DNA of 64,000 bases from Apiospora phragmitis (lineage: Eukaryota > Ascomycota > Sordariomycetes > Amphisphaeriales > Apiosporaceae), in NCBI GenBank assembly GCA_038363925.1, contig JAQQWL010000010.1, positions 372,001 through 436,000 on the forward strand, in the 5' to 3' direction. Below are positions 21,735-33,939 of the stretch, piece by piece. Below the pieces are notes generated by a model. That model saw only the letters and a program-made list of their open reading frames with translations, was not told the origin of the DNA and ran no database searches. Each line of letters begins with the position of its first letter. Position 1 is the stretch's first letter. The position numbers and the translations under genes were made by a program.

Positions 21735-22523
21735 ATGGCAGGCAAACTCATAAAGTCCCTCCTCGCTTACGCACTCGCCCTCAACGGGGCCAATGCTACC
21801 CAGAGCTTCAGCAACCGGGGCACCACCTCCGGCTGGGACACCTTCACCCACGAGAACAAGGGCACCGTGCAGGAAGTGACCAACGTGGTGTACCCCGACG
21901 TCACAAACCAGGGCAGCACCTCGCTCAAGATGACGCAGATCTACGACCCGAGCTGGGGCGGGCGGTACCACTCCGAGGCCGTGAGGTACAACGTGTACAA
22001 GAAGGGGGAAACGGGCTTCTACGGGTTCGCGTTCCGGCTGCAAGAAAACTGGGAGTTCACGCCCGGGCTTTCGTTCAACCTGGCGCAGTTCATCGCCGAC
22101 TTCACCAGCCTCGGCTGCACCGAGACCTACATGCCGAGCACCATGGTCTGGCTCGTGGGCGACCAGCTGCAGGCGCGCGTCAAGCACGGCGACGTCTGCC
22201 CCACAAATTTGCAGCTGACGACGCCCTTCCGTAACCTCGCGACCGTGACGGCCGGCGTCTGGCACCGCGTCGAGATCCAGGCGAGCTGGCGCAGCGACGA
22301 CACGGGCTACTTCAAGCTCTGGTTCGACGGGGAAAAGGTCAGCGAGACGTACGGCATCCCTACCACTGTCACCGACGGGCGCGCCTTCCAGTTCCGCGTC
22401 GGGCTCTACGCCAACGGCTGGTACAACAAGGGGTACTCGGGTAACCAGGCCACGCGGCAGGTTTGGTACGACCAGATTGCCGCCGGCACCGATTTCGCTG
22501 ATGCCGCTCCGGATAAGTGGTAA
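21735..22523 (+). CDS. Secreted glucuronan lyase, polysaccharide lyase family 20
   Basis: Single exon, 262 aa. The first ~21 residues form a secretion signal (basic MAGKLIK, hydrophobic SLLAYALAL, small residues before ATQ). The rest is a PL20 beta-jelly-roll: GTTSGWD near residue 30, WGGRYHSEAVRYNVY near 75, GFYGFAFRLQENW near 95, FNLAQFIADF near 115, GYFKLWFDGEKV near 195, FRVGLYANGW near 220, RQVWYDQIA near 242. PL20 enzymes cleave beta-1,4-glucuronan by beta-elimination outside the cell. Length equals that of characterised fungal members. ATG context TCAAGATGG. It lies 760 bp from the transposon block but is intact and GC-rich. Substrate specificity is inferred from the family. Confidence 0.9.
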   Translation: MAGKLIKSLLAYALALNGANATQSFSNRGTTSGWDTFTHENKGTVQEVTNVVYPDVTNQGSTSLKMTQIYDPSWGGRYHSEAVRYNVYKKGETGFYGFAFRLQENWEFTPGLSFNLAQFIADFTSLGCTETYMPSTMVWLVGDQLQARVKHGDVCPTNLQLTTPFRNLATVTAGVWHRVEIQASWRSDDTGYFKLWFDGEKVSETYGIPTTVTDGRAFQFRVGLYANGWYNKGYSGNQATRQVWYDQIAAGTDFADAAPDKW

Positions 22524-23521
22524 AATGAGGGTCGCCTCGTACCATGCCCTGTCATTAGGAAGATAGATCACATGCCAAAACAGTATTATGCTATACCTTC
22601 AATATATGTACATACTATCAAATCAGCTTATCGAAAATAAGGAGCGTGTTGTTTGTAATAACATCGGAGAAGTCAGTCAGGGGCTTTTGGTTCTGTTGAT
22701 CTGACCTGGTACGGATCAAGAAGAACAAAAAGAAGAAAAAAGGAATCCACCCTGTGCGGTGCGAAATGTGAGCATGGGCATTTGCTGAGGAGGGAAATGA
22801 AAGGAGTCCTTCAATTGAGATTCTTGTCGAGCCCTGTAATCATGTTTTCTGTATCGCGAGGTCCTTGGCAGCACTTGAGGGCTTGAAGCTGGACTTGGAG
22901 ACCACTCTGCTAGGATTGTGCTGTGATGTTGGGAAGTGTTTGGGCAATCATGTACATAATACTGCATGCTCAACTCGATTGCACCAATGGTAAAAAGATG
23001 TTACGCGAGGAAAACCGAAAGGCTACGCCCGCATTGGTAGAGGGCTCCTTCATGAGAGATGCACCATGTCTTGCAACGCCATCTAGTCGGTTGGAGCTTC
23101 CATTGAACAACTTGACAACCAAGGCATCTTTTGTACGAATCCGGCAAACCTTGGGGCAAATCAACACATAAACTGCTGCAGCTGTACATGTTTGATATAC
23201 TTATGCCTGGAAGTATATGATGTCTATGAGAACATTGAACGGTTTCCTAGCAAGTCGCGGGGTCGTTGCTGAGAACCGGCAACGAGAGTGTCAATGTAGA
23301 GCGGAAAGGGTGCTGGCGGGTAGCATCGGTCAACGGGCTAAGGTTAGTGGTGCATGCCCCCCGCAAAAGCAGGTGCTCGCAAAGTTGCGCCTGCTCCGTA
23401 ATTCCGTGAGCACATCATAGACAGTGGAAATGGTAAGAATACAAAATATCCGATGCGGGACATTGCATCGTGGGAGCTGAGATTTCGGCTACCTGCCTGA
23501 CGAAAACTTCAACAGGAATAT
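22524..23521. other. Intergenic region
   Basis: About 1 kb between two plus-strand genes. Short overlapping frames on both strands show no coding character. No repeats or RNA genes seen. Confidence 0.6.
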
Positions 23522-24952
23522 ATGCCGGAGATTATATTCTCGAAGACCGCTAGTATGACTTCATCATGGGTCCCCGACGTGACACCCGAGACTCCGTTCT
23601 CTCTTGCAAACATTCCCTTCGGCGTTATCAGCACCAAAGATGACCCCACCCCGCGTCCAGCAATCGCCATCGGCATGCACGCACTGGATTTGAAGGCACT
23701 GAACGCAGGTATCGGGCTGGGCGAGATAGTCCCGGAGCTCAAGGGCCATGAGCATGTCTTTCAACAAACGACCTTGAACGAGTTTGCCGCACTCGGAAGG
23801 CCCCTTCACCAGCAGGTGCGACAGGCACTTCGAGACCTCCTGACTGCCGGGTCAAGCCACGCTTCCAAACTCCAGGATAACGACGAGCTCAAACAAAAGG
23901 CATTGATCCCGCTCAGCCAGGTCAAGATGCACATGCCCATGGCAATTGGCGACTACACCGACTTCTACGCCGGCTACCACCACGCCTACGCCGTCGGCGC
24001 CATGTTCCGCGGCCCGGCCGCGGCCCTGCAGCCCAACTACACGCACCTGCCCGTCGGCTACCACGGCCGCGCCTCGAGCATCGTAGTCTCGGGCACGCCC
24101 GTGCGGCGGCCGTGGGGCCAGATCCTGCTGGACCCGACCGCGGACCCCAAGCAGCCGACCACGGCGCCCTGCCGGCGGCTGGACTTCGAGCTGGAGCTAG
24201 GCTGCTTCATTTCCAAGCCGAACGAGCAGGGCACGCCGGTCGGGATCGGCGAGGCCGAGGACCACATCTTCGGATACGTGTTGTTGAACGACTGGAGCGC
24301 GCGCGACATCCAGAGCTGGGAGTACGTGCCGTTGGGGCCCTTCAACAGCAAGAACTTCGCGTCGACTATCTCGCCTTGGGTCGTGCTGGCTGACGCACTG
24401 GAGCCGTTCCGCGCCCGCGGCATCGAGAACAAGGCGCCGGTGCAGGACTACATGAAGGAGGCCAAGGCGGAGACGTCGATTGACATCAGTTTGGAGGTGG
24501 ATATTACCAGTAAGTAAACGCCTTTACTTGGCACAGCTTTGGTCCAAAGTCCGTGTCAAGTATTTTGATATGAGATATACAAGTGCCTGTGCTAATCTGC
24601 TTGGACAACAGCACCGGGGGGCGATACGACGACCATTACCAGGACCAGCGCCAAACAGCTGATGTGGTCCTTCCCCCAAATGATCGCGCATCACACTCTC
24701 GGCGGCTGCAACATGCGGACGGGCGACATGCTCGGCTCCGGCACCATCAGTGGCACCGAGCCCGGCGAGAGGGGCAGCCTACTAGAGCTAAGCGAGGGCG
24801 GCAAGAAGGACGTCATGCTGTACGGCATGGATATGCGGCGGTTCTTGAAGGACGGCGACACGGTTACGATACGTGGAGTGTGCGGCGGAAGAGGGGAAAG
24901 GGTCGGGTTTGGTGAGTGTACTGGCCGTATCTACTCGGCGGTCCAGCGATAG
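23522..24952 (+). CDS. Fumarylacetoacetase (fumarylacetoacetate hydrolase)
   Basis: Two exons, 23522-24509 and 24612-24952; intron with GTAAGT donor, GCTAAT branch and CAG acceptor, phase 1. 442 aa. N-terminal FAH domain (IPFGVISTKDD near residue 32), then the catalytic domain: GDYTDFYAGYHHAYAVG near 142 (metal Asp and general-base His), FELELGCFI near 222 (two metal Glu), LLNDWSARDIQ near 257 (metal Asp), NSKNFAST near 276, and SFPQMIAHHTLGGCNMRTGD in exon 2. It hydrolyses 4-fumarylacetoacetate to fumarate and acetoacetate, the last step of phenylalanine/tyrosine breakdown through homogentisate. Homogentisate dioxygenase and maleylacetoacetate isomerase, often neighbours in fungi, are not in this window. 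Slightly longer than the animal enzyme. Confidence 0.95.
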
Positions 24953-25195
24953 GCCTGAGGCGCTGCCTTCTTGCCTACTCATATAACACTATCATGTTGC
25001 TCGGCAATGGAGCTTACAGCAATTAGAACAAGAAGCAAGGGATGACTGATTTATATTTTCCAATTCAGAGCTATATCGCTATTAAATGATGTCTTTCCAT
25101 ATACGTATGCTGACGTACATGCATCGATGTGGCTTGTTCTGAATAGCCAGGCCTATCGCCATACCTGCTGGCTCCGTCCCGCAAACCATAGCCGC

Positions 25196-25730
25196 TCATT
25201 CATACCAATGATGAGTGACTGCCGGCCCAAATAGGCGTGGAACTGTGATAGGCTCTCGCGAGGAAAAGCGCCACATGTCGACGCGGAAATAGCTCAGCGC
25301 GAGGAAAACCGACAACCAAATTAAGCAGTAGAAAACCACGAGGGCTCTCATTGGGTGCTTGGTCAGAAATGTCCGAGACGTGCTCCTGGTGCCCACTTCC
25401 ACCCGGCAAAAGCAGAATCGGACGGGCGCGAAGAAGCGACGGAGTGCTCGGTAGGTGGCGGTTTTCCGCGCCGCCTTCGACACCCACCACTGAGGGGGGG
25501 CCTCCCCGGTCTCGTCTCGTTGGTTCTCCGTGTCCCACTTCTCTCTCTCTCGTGCGTGCTGGTGTAGACGGACATTTTCTCATGATGCGCTCCGGTGAAG
25601 ATGGGCTCGGCCTCGTCGTCCTCGTCTCTGCGGCTTCGGTGATGGTCGAGAAGGGCATGTTGTAGTAGGGGAGGCTGGACTCATTACCCTTACGGCCAAA
25701 GGGCGACCTGAGGTTACTGAGGGGAGACAT
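25196..25730 (-). CDS. Small single-pass membrane protein, unknown function, needs one frame correction
   Basis: ATG at 25730 opens a frame (MSPLSNLRSPFGRKG...) that stays coding-like to about 25585. The continuation with protein character is in the next frame from 25579 (ENVRLHQHARERE, WWVSKAARKTATYRALRRFF), reaching a clear transmembrane helix (RALVVFYCLIWLSVFLALSYF, ~25335-25275) and a stop at 25196. The switch falls at an AAAA run (~25580), so a one-base indel is the simplest reading; no intron fits. About 178 residues if joined: polar N-terminus, basic stretch, one membrane segment, short tail. Not recognised as a named family. Confidence 0.45.
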
Positions 25731-27461
25731 AGTGGGTATATTGCTGAGTCTCTTTAGGAATGAGATGAAACAAGTCCTGGCAGTTGGGTTTGCATTGAGA
25801 TGAGTCTCATGGAATTTATATGATTATGAAGAACAAGCGACGATGATGGCGGCGTTGACTTTGCTCAAGGGGCTTGTCTCTTTCAAGAGTTTGGTCTTGG
25901 TGAAGGTCAAGGGGTGGATTGTTTGACTGTTTGATGCAATGGGATAATTGAATAGATGTTAACAGCTATATATGTATATTATCCTCGATCCTTTCTCCGG
26001 TACATGGCAGGATATAGACCCAGCTAGGTGAAGCTTCTGTTCTGGCATGGCTCAATATGGGTTTGCCTTTTCCCTATCCACACTGACTGCGTATTCCCAC
26101 CTGAGTGACCGGTGACAGCAAAATCCATTTTACCTGATCAAGCAACAAGCTCATGTGGTATTCATATGTGAAAGAATTATTGACGATATCATGGGCATTG
26201 ACCTAGACTTAGTCGAGTTACAGCTTCAACATCGTAATTGTGTCTGACGAAGAGATCGCTCAGTAGTCGGCAGATCACCACCCTACACGGCCCACCCACT
26301 GATGCAAACTCTCTTTCGTGTGCGAATTGGGCAAGGCATGGAAACCGTGAGGAATAAGAAAGGGCATGGTGAGCAAAAGACAGAGCAAGTTGTGGTGCGA
26401 GGTTGTTCGACACCTGCCAGGGGAAATTGATATCGGAGATAACTCCGCCTAACGCTTTCGGGGGAAGCTCGCCTTATGACAGGCGCTAGGAGGATGCTGC
26501 CAAGGAAGACGCTGGCCACGTGGGACGGAGCTGAAATGACGAAGCCGCCTACATTCCAAGTTATCAATGTTAGGCGAGGAGCACCTCCTTCAAGGCCGTC
26601 GAGGCTGTATCTGCATACAATCAAATCCTTGGTTGTAAAGATGCCCGGGTCTATTAGGTAGTAAAGTCCGTCCTGGGGAGCCGAGGTTTCATCCCAGGGG
26701 ACGGACCAAACTGGCAACAGGCTCGCAGGCAGCACCGGCGATCATGTTCAGCCGCAACTTCGGATGTGACTATAGCAGGGGTAATATCGTCTCCTATCAT
26801 CTCTTATCGTCTAAAAACCCCTAATCTGGCCATGCTGGCATGCTTCATAGGATCAATGAAAGTGAGAGCTGAACAAAGTGTTGCGATTAGTGGTTGATCA
26901 CTGCGAGTCACCGGGGCCCAGTGCTGGACCAAGGTAGGAGATTCCTAATTCAGTGCCCCACCATTCAGCCTCGACTCCGATAACCCAAAAGTATCCCAAT
27001 CATCCTAGAGATCGCCGGCAGAGAACGCCTCGTCGTACACAATTTCTTCCAATGAAGATCATCTGGAGCTGTAGCCAAGGTGTTTTTTCCAGCCCATGAG
27101 ATCAAGCAGGAGGCATGGCTGTTCAAGATGGGTAACTACTCGTACGGTCGGCCCAGCACGTCGCCACTATTTTCTGGGGCCCGCATTGCCGAACAGTGCT
27201 AGCTGCTGCTAGGGGGGACGCTGCAATAGCTGAGTGGTCCCCTGCGACGGGCGGAAATCACTTGCCCTCATAATGCCCAGAGCATCCGTCCTCTCCGTCG
27301 CGCAAAAAGATTGACGCCATGAAACCACACAATAGATGGACGCGAACCAACGATCATGAACACGACTGCTGTGCGATGAAAGGGCAGAGAAAGTAGCGAG
27401 TCGAAACACACAATGGACCAGCTCGAGAACCAAGTTAGCGATCTTCGATACCTCACCCAAA
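25731..27461. other. Intergenic region, 1.7 kb
   Basis: Lies between the divergent membrane-protein and regulator genes. A minus-strand frame at 26283-26735 (150 codons) has no homology I recognise and no protein-like composition, and is not called. The region probably includes the regulator's long 5' leader and promoter. Confidence 0.5.
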
Positions 27462-30172
27462 ATGGCATCACACCCTTGGCCGAGACCCAATCGAGCTTCT
27501 TCCCCTTCAGCCCTGGGCTCTCCCAGTTCCGTCGTCGCCGGCAACAATTCCGCACTCTCGCAACGAGCCGCCTCGGCTTCAATGGGCCACACCGAGCTCG
27601 CCAACCAGACGCCATCGTCAGCCGTAGGCGGCAGTAATGGACACGGAGGCACAAAACGGAAGAGCATCGAAGACTCGCCCGGTAGTGGCAATGGCAACAG
27701 TAGCAAACAGCAACGTAGCAAGCGCAATCGCTACATCTCCATTGCCTGGTATGTGATACCGCCCGTCCCAGCGACGTGTTTCAATGTTCCACCACATGCA
27801 ATCGTTGCACCTGTTGTTATATCCCTCCAGCCTGTGTTGCAAATAGCAGACCAGCCACTCGTCCTGCAATTCGTCGCACCGTATCTTACCTCTTGGTTGT
27901 CGTCGGTGGCCCCTCCCAGCTAACCATGACTTCGACCTTCCAGTAACGAATGTAAACGCCGAAAGATCAAATGCAATGGGGAGACCCCGTGTCAGAGATG
28001 CGGCAACCTCAACCTACGATGCCTGTACGCGCCCAATTGCTGTTCGACCAACTTCAAGGACTCGGACGAGTATAAGGACATGGCCAACACAGTCACGCGG
28101 TTACAGGAGCAGGTCGAGACCCTGTTCAACAACATGAATACACTTCGGTCCGAGACGCTGCGGCTGGCACCCATTAACGACCGTATCCTGCCTATACCCC
28201 TGAACCTGGGCGCCGGCACACCTGCCTCTACGTCTCCTTCTGCGCAATCCCTAACAAGGGCCGACCTCTCTCAGCTCCGAGACGCTGGTTTTCGGGGCCC
28301 GACGAGTGCAAATTTCAATTTGGACATTGCGAGAACCACCCTCCATAAGCTGGGTTACAGTAATATGGACGGCTCGACAGACGGTGGCCATACCGTTCCT
28401 GAGGATACACCAGCTGTCTCACCGGCAACTCTGGCACCACGAACCATGGAATCGCAGACCAGCTCCTCTCGCCCAATCGATCCGCTCTGGGAATACGACA
28501 AGGAGGAGATGATTCGCCTGTGCAGAGTACACGAGGAGGAAATTGGGATCATGTATCCCGTCGTTCAAATCGAGTCGGTCATCAACCATGTCAAGTTCCT
28601 CTGTTCGTGGAAGGATGCTGTCAAGAAGAACTTTGGTCAGCCGACCCAGGGCCAGGGCGACGGCATTGCCGATACCAAATCTCTATTACTGAAGATCGTT
28701 CTCTGTATCGGTTTGGTAATAGAGGAACATGGAACCAGCGAGCGTGCGACTAAACTGTTCGAGAGCATGCGGTCGAGGCTTGAGAGAATGCTCATTACAG
28801 ACCCGAGTGACGTGGCGAACCTCCCTATACTGGCCCTAGTTGCTGGATACCGGTTTTTGACGAACGACGAGATCCTGTCATGGCGCATAATCGGCCAAGT
28901 CGCGCGACATTGCATTGAACTCGGTCTTCATCGCCGCGAAACCATTATGCAGATTAAAGACGAAACGGAACGCAGGGATGCAATCCACACCTTCTGGACA
29001 GCCTACATCCTCGACCGCAGGTGGAGCTTTGGCACAGGGCTGCCTTATGTCCTGCAGGATGGCGATATAGATTCCCAACTGCCCGGTCCGGTAAGCCATG
29101 GATGGCTATCCGCCACTCCTCTCTCGATTTCACGTTGCGCTAACAACCTTAGGATGAGCATCCATTCTTGCATGCCATGATCAGCTATTCCCAACTAGGC
29201 GCCAAGGTGTGGGAGTATGTGCGTCACTTCGACCGACCTGTTGACCTACGACCGGCCGAGTTGGAACACTTGGACGGAAAGATCAAGCAATGGTACTCGA
29301 ACGCCCCGGCCGACGCGCAACTGGAGCTTCCCGACTGGGAGTCAATGCCTCGCCACTTTATACCGGCCACAGCTCCCGAACGAGGATATGACCTGCAACG
29401 ACAACAGATATGGACCTATCTTCGACTTAACCAGATGCGCCTCTGGCTATATACTCCAGTGCTCCACACTCACAGCAGCATTATAGAGAACATGACGCTT
29501 GCCGACCGCGCTGTCAGGCTGGCTAAGAACTGCATCATATATCTGACACATCTGCACAACACGACGAGCCTGTATCGCCGGTCGCAGGTCTTCTATCACC
29601 AATTCCTTTCTTCGGCCATAGCCGTCCTGTTTCTCGCATCGTGCCATGCCCCGCTGAACTTCAGCCCCAGCTGCCGCGACGAGTTCTACATGGCGCTGGA
29701 GCTCGTGAAGGACCTCTCCTCGAAATCCGACGTGTCCAGGAGGCTATGGCGCACGATCGCGTCCCTCAAAGAAGTGGCGCCGCGCCTGGGCCTGGCCCAG
29801 GACGAAGACCCCCATTCCAGCGCCGCACTGACCATGGCGGGCCTGGCGACGGGCCAACATATATCAGCCGCGGCGCCGGCGCAGTCACCACATAAAGCAG
29901 CAGCACCGTCGTACCCGCGGGTGGTTCCCCCTTCGCAGCCGCAGCAGCAGGCGCCCTCGGGAACGTCGAGTCCGGCCGTGGCGCCTAACGGGTGGCAGAT
30001 TTCCAACGAAATGTCCAAGATATTCGAGGGCTACATGGGCATGAACGGCTTCGATGAACGGGCCAACTCGGCGGGCCTGACTGTCGAAGATGACGGGCCT
30101 CCGTCGACGCCCTTTGGCGTCGGCGTGGATAAACCGGGAAGTGTATATCAGCATTTTAGGGACATGTTCTAA
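27462..30172 (+). CDS. Zn2Cys6 transcription factor with fungal-specific regulatory domain
   Basis: Three exons: 27462-27748, 27944-29090, 29153-30172; introns GTATGT..CAG (195 nt, phase 2) and GTAAGC..CTAAC..TAG (62 nt, phase 0). 817 aa. The binuclear zinc cluster is rebuilt across intron 1: CNECKRRKIKCNGETPCQRC then C, near residue 96. It follows a Ser/Gly-rich N-terminus with a basic patch. The PF04082-type domain covers roughly 230-480 (LWEYDKEEMIRL, IGIMYPVVQ, RHCIELGLHRR, AYILDRRWSFGTGLP). The C-terminus is Ala/Pro/Gln-rich. It acts as a nuclear DNA-binding regulator; targets cannot be deduced and no pathway cluster adjoins it. Start: an ATG at 27413 is in another frame and would need an extra intron. 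Confidence 0.9.
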
Positions 30173-30501
30173 GGCTAAGGAGACTGGCGGTCCATGGGGT
30201 GTCTATCATATCACGATGAGATGGGGCGCGTGGGATTACTTATCCCAGCGCCGCTTTGCTACGATTCATGTTGTCATGCGCAGCTACTGAGCAGCAGAGG
30301 TAATAATACCCCCTTCTAGGTCTTAGCAAGGGGTCTATATTTATGTTATGCAACGACGTCACAATGTATATACCACATAATACTTGGAACCAAAACCGCG
30401 CGCGTTCCCCACACAGTTTCACTAACCGTCTCTTTTCTCGAACGTTGGTCCCCGTATTAACACCGAAGCTGTCAACGACGGTATCATATCTGTTGTGGCC
30501 T
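30173..30501. other. Convergent 3' spacer
   Basis: Space between the stops of the plus-strand regulator and the minus-strand DUF1996 gene. It holds both 3' ends; nothing else seen. Confidence 0.6.
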
Positions 30502-32121
30502 TTACATGCCCATGGAACCACCCGGAAGCTCGGTGAGCCCTAGTCATCATCAGTCGGTTAGTCAATTTTCCTTCCGAGGGAAGTGTCACGGGCAGAAAGC
30601 TGCAAGTCACCAAGGGGTGGGGTACTACTTACATCCCTCGACGTCCTCCTTGACCTCCTTGGGCACGGCGCACTTGTTGGCGTCGGCGAAGCTCTGCGTC
30701 TTGAGCGTCTTGCAGGTCGCGCCGAAGCAGCCGGCGTCGATGGCGTTCTGGAGGGCGCTGCCCTTCCAGCCGAAGACGTAGTCGCCGTGCTGGCCGTAGC
30801 CGGTGCTGTTTTTTTTTTTGGTGTGTTGGCATAACGGTGTTCTTGTCTCGGGGAGGCGGAGGGGGGGAGGAGAGAGGAGGAGAGCTTACTTGTCGCCCTG
30901 GCTGAATACGAACGGCTGCGACCCGTCGGCCGGCCACAGCGACTTGTCGTTGAACGGCGCCGTGTCCCAGATCACCTCGAACATGAGCTGCGGCAGCTTG
31001 ACCGGGTGCGTCGACGGGCAGGGGCCGCTATTCTCGAACGTGCCCGAGGCGGGATACGAGACGTGGGAGGTGTGGTCGGGGCTGTCGAGGTTCTTGCCGT
31101 CCCAGCACCTGCAAGTTTGATTTCGCGGCGTCAGTCTCTCTCATCTACTACCATCATGTTTTTCCTATTTCTCTCTTTTTTCTTCGTTTTTTTCGTTGTC
31201 GAATTTCAGGAGGTGGGCGAGTGAGAATGGCACAACTTATGTCGGGAATCGGATCGTCGTCCGGATACCGCCGGGGCACATCTTGTTGGGCAGTGCGACC
31301 GAGTCGACCGTGGAGTCGGCGCAGGGCGCGTAGTTGTCGCCGCCGAAGTTCTTCGCGTTGTAGCAGCGGAAGCAGATGGCGTTCCACTTGGTCACACCGC
31401 CCGCAGCTCTCTGCGTGGCGTCGCCTGCCAGCATGCGGAAACCCTGTGTGTTTGTGAGTGTTAACTCGCTTCTTTCCCCTACAGCTTTGCATCACAAAAC
31501 GAGAAGCACACTTACAGGTTTGAAAGCGGTGACCTTTGATCCGTCGTAGGGGCCCGTATAGTAGACCGTCATCCCTCCCGTCTCGCCGTTCAAGAAACGG
31601 TTCGGGATCTGCCCGACGCGCTTGTAGGTCCCGTTGCGGGCCTTGAAGTACATGTTGGCCGTCCAGTAGTTGGACAGGTCCTCGCTGAAGGTGCAGGTGG
31701 TGCAATTGGCCATCTCCGAGACGTCGGACTCGGGGATCAGTGCCTGGAAGGCATTCTAATAGCGTCACGATGGATCCTTATGTCAGTTGCTACACAGGTA
31801 TCACTGGTCCGTCCGGTGAAAGAAAATAAAAGTAGGAACTTACACCGCCGACTACCTACTCAAGCGTCAGTATGATGGCAAGATACCTTGGAGTTAAGTG
31901 GGTTGATGCCTACCTGGTGCACGTGTGGCGATGGGTTGTCACCGGGGTTGACGAGTCTGTTCATGAAACTCAGTACATGTCACTTTTGGAGTTTATAGGC
32001 ATGATTTCACGTACGGGTCGAGACGCTCGACGATGATCTGCGAACATCCAAAACGCAGGACGGCAGCGGCCTGGATGGCTCGCGCCAGCAAGGCGATGGT
32101 CGATAGCGTGCTCAGTTGCAT
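30502..32121 (-). CDS. Secreted DUF1996 protein
   Basis: Eight exons in protein order: 32121-32015, 31956-31914, 31855-31844 (12-nt microexon VVGG), 31755-31516, 31443-31241, 31108-30890, 30805-30633, 30539-30502. 344 aa, phases consistent throughout. N-terminal signal peptide ([20 protein letters not shown]). DUF1996 features: [88 protein letters not shown] and C-terminal GWLTELPGG. Many cysteines fit an extracellular protein. The function of DUF1996 is not established. All introns are GT..AG except intron 5 (31240-31109), whose donor is ATAAGT instead of GTAAGT. If not spliced, translation ends at TAA just after RTTIRFPT. Confidence 0.85.
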
Positions 32122-33152
32122 CGTTGCTGAAAGTAGGGGGCAGTAAGTGTAACTTGGAGGGTCCTACAGAGGTGGCAGGGTCGCATGCCAAGGGGGAGGG
32201 GTGGCCGAGAATAGATACTTATGCATTCCTCTTCCCATGAGCCAGGTCCGACAGCCGGGGGGCACTTGTATATGCGCCCCTCATAACCATCTACCGAGTT
32301 GCCAATACAGGCGTGATTGACATCATCAAAATCTTGAATCTTTGAGATAACAGGGTTACTTGCGATTTGGTGATACCGGCTGTGCTCATCTACCGCGTGG
32401 GGTCTTGGCAGGGGTTGGCTCCGGGTGAATGTGATTGGCCCATATCATCACTGCGGCAAAACTGCCTTCATTCGCGATATAGTGCTCTCATATTGCTATG
32501 GATACACCTTCGGCCAATCAGGTACCAACGTCAGCAGCCAGGATTCCTAATCGGGATCGGTTCCGCAAGTCCAGAGACGTAATCCGGCAGCTGGAAAGGA
32601 GGGTCGTGGTTCACATGTATGAAATCCCCTCATCCCTCTAATCCTCAACTAAACCAGAGGAACATGACGTAAATTTCCGGTCAAGCTGTTCAAACACAAT
32701 ACGCAGGCCGAGTTGATGTATACTGATTGCATCATTGTGGGTAAAAACGCTGAGTAAGGACCTAGTCGTACCCTCATTACTTGCCTACTGGACGACCCCT
32801 AAGACCAAGCGCCAGAGAACACAATGATCAGCCTCAACCAAACGCTACCCTCCATACCCCGGATAGCCCTACTCATTCCTGGCCAGGCTGACAACCAGTC
32901 AGCCACGAACGAAAATAGATGAATGGTTCTTGTTAGCTTTTGGCATTTGTTAAACTTACCTCAGAGTATGCTAATAGGGGTTGTAAAGAGAGCCTGAAGA
33001 GTATTAGATCCTACCTTTGAAGCCCGCCATGTCAGATCAATTGGCTACTGTCTCAAAGTAGTGTCGAATGCACATACGTAGAAATCTTCCTCTCGGGCTC
33101 TAAAATGAAAGGGAGCGCTGGATTGACCAGCTGATTTCTGTGCTTCGCCCCC
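32122..33152. other. Intergenic region
   Basis: About 1 kb upstream of the DUF1996 gene; short frames only. Probably promoter sequence; no motif I can defend. Confidence 0.5.
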
Positions 33153-33939
33153 TCATCTGCGCTGCCGGCTCTGTTGGTTTTTCCTCGAATGACTCCAAAA
33201 TAATATGGCGATGGCCGACATGAAAGCGACAACGATAAAGCCTCCGAGGATTACAACTATAAGAAATGTATCGTTGAGTTCAGCTCTCGGCTCCAGCTTA
33301 GTATTTCCATTGGTTGCGATCTTGGTTAAATCAACCAGGCAATAGCACCCAGTTAAACTTGACAGATCTTGTTGTTGGTAGTATGGAATGGACATCTGTT
33401 ATCGAACAGTGGTCGAGATTATGGAAGCAGTTTGATGTGTTCTCGGAGTAATGGTACAGATATAGGAATGGTGTGTTCCCCCGAGAAATAGATATAAATA
33501 TAACCCAGACAGATGGGATTGGTAACCCGGCGTTCGTAAATCGTCATAGAGGTAAGTGTTGTGATGAGTGGGTTCATGCAATAAAAACTCATTTGCGGTT
33601 CGTTAACCATCAGTACCTGCAGATATGATTGTATGTTGGATAAGGATGATCCATATCGAGATGGGGAAACAGCCAGTCTTATGCATTCAAGAGGGCTGCC
33701 GCTTTTAGTGGGCAAACATAATGAAGGCGATGGGAGTTTAAAAATTCAACTCACGCAAATTCGTCATAGGATTCATATGCAAGGATCAAGGTAGTGGTGC
33801 GGAATGCCAGGCGATGACGGTGTTGGGCGGTGACACCAAGAGCGTCCGCCGAAACGATCACAATCAAGGAGTATGTGCTAAATATGAGCTGGCCCCAGCT
33901 ATTTCTGGTGCCTGGTGACGGACTTGCGCATGGAATCAC
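33153..33939 (-). CDS. Putative small type I membrane protein, unknown
   Basis: The firm part is 33395-33153 (80 codons): QQQDLSSLTGCYCLVDLTK, then a transmembrane helix (DTFLIVVILGGFIVVAFMSAI) and a short basic tail ending RKNQQSRQRR. Upstream on the same strand a signal-peptide-like stretch (LIFSTYSLIVIVSADALG, ~33885-33830) ends at a GTGAGT donor near 33756. A second coding-like stretch (SPLECIRLAVSPSRYG, ~33703-33650) follows an AG. Together they suggest one multi-exon gene for a secreted ectodomain with a single membrane anchor. The start codon and the last junction before 33395 are unresolved. No family recognised. Confidence 0.42.

Noticed and set aside
21483..22571. 362-codon minus-strand frame
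   Set aside because: Antisense shadow of the GC-rich PL20 gene; its composition is that of a reversed reading frame (Val/Arg/Gly/Glu-rich, no domain).
26283..26735. 150-codon minus-strand frame
   Set aside because: No domain, ambiguous composition, alternative frames equally open; not enough to call a gene.
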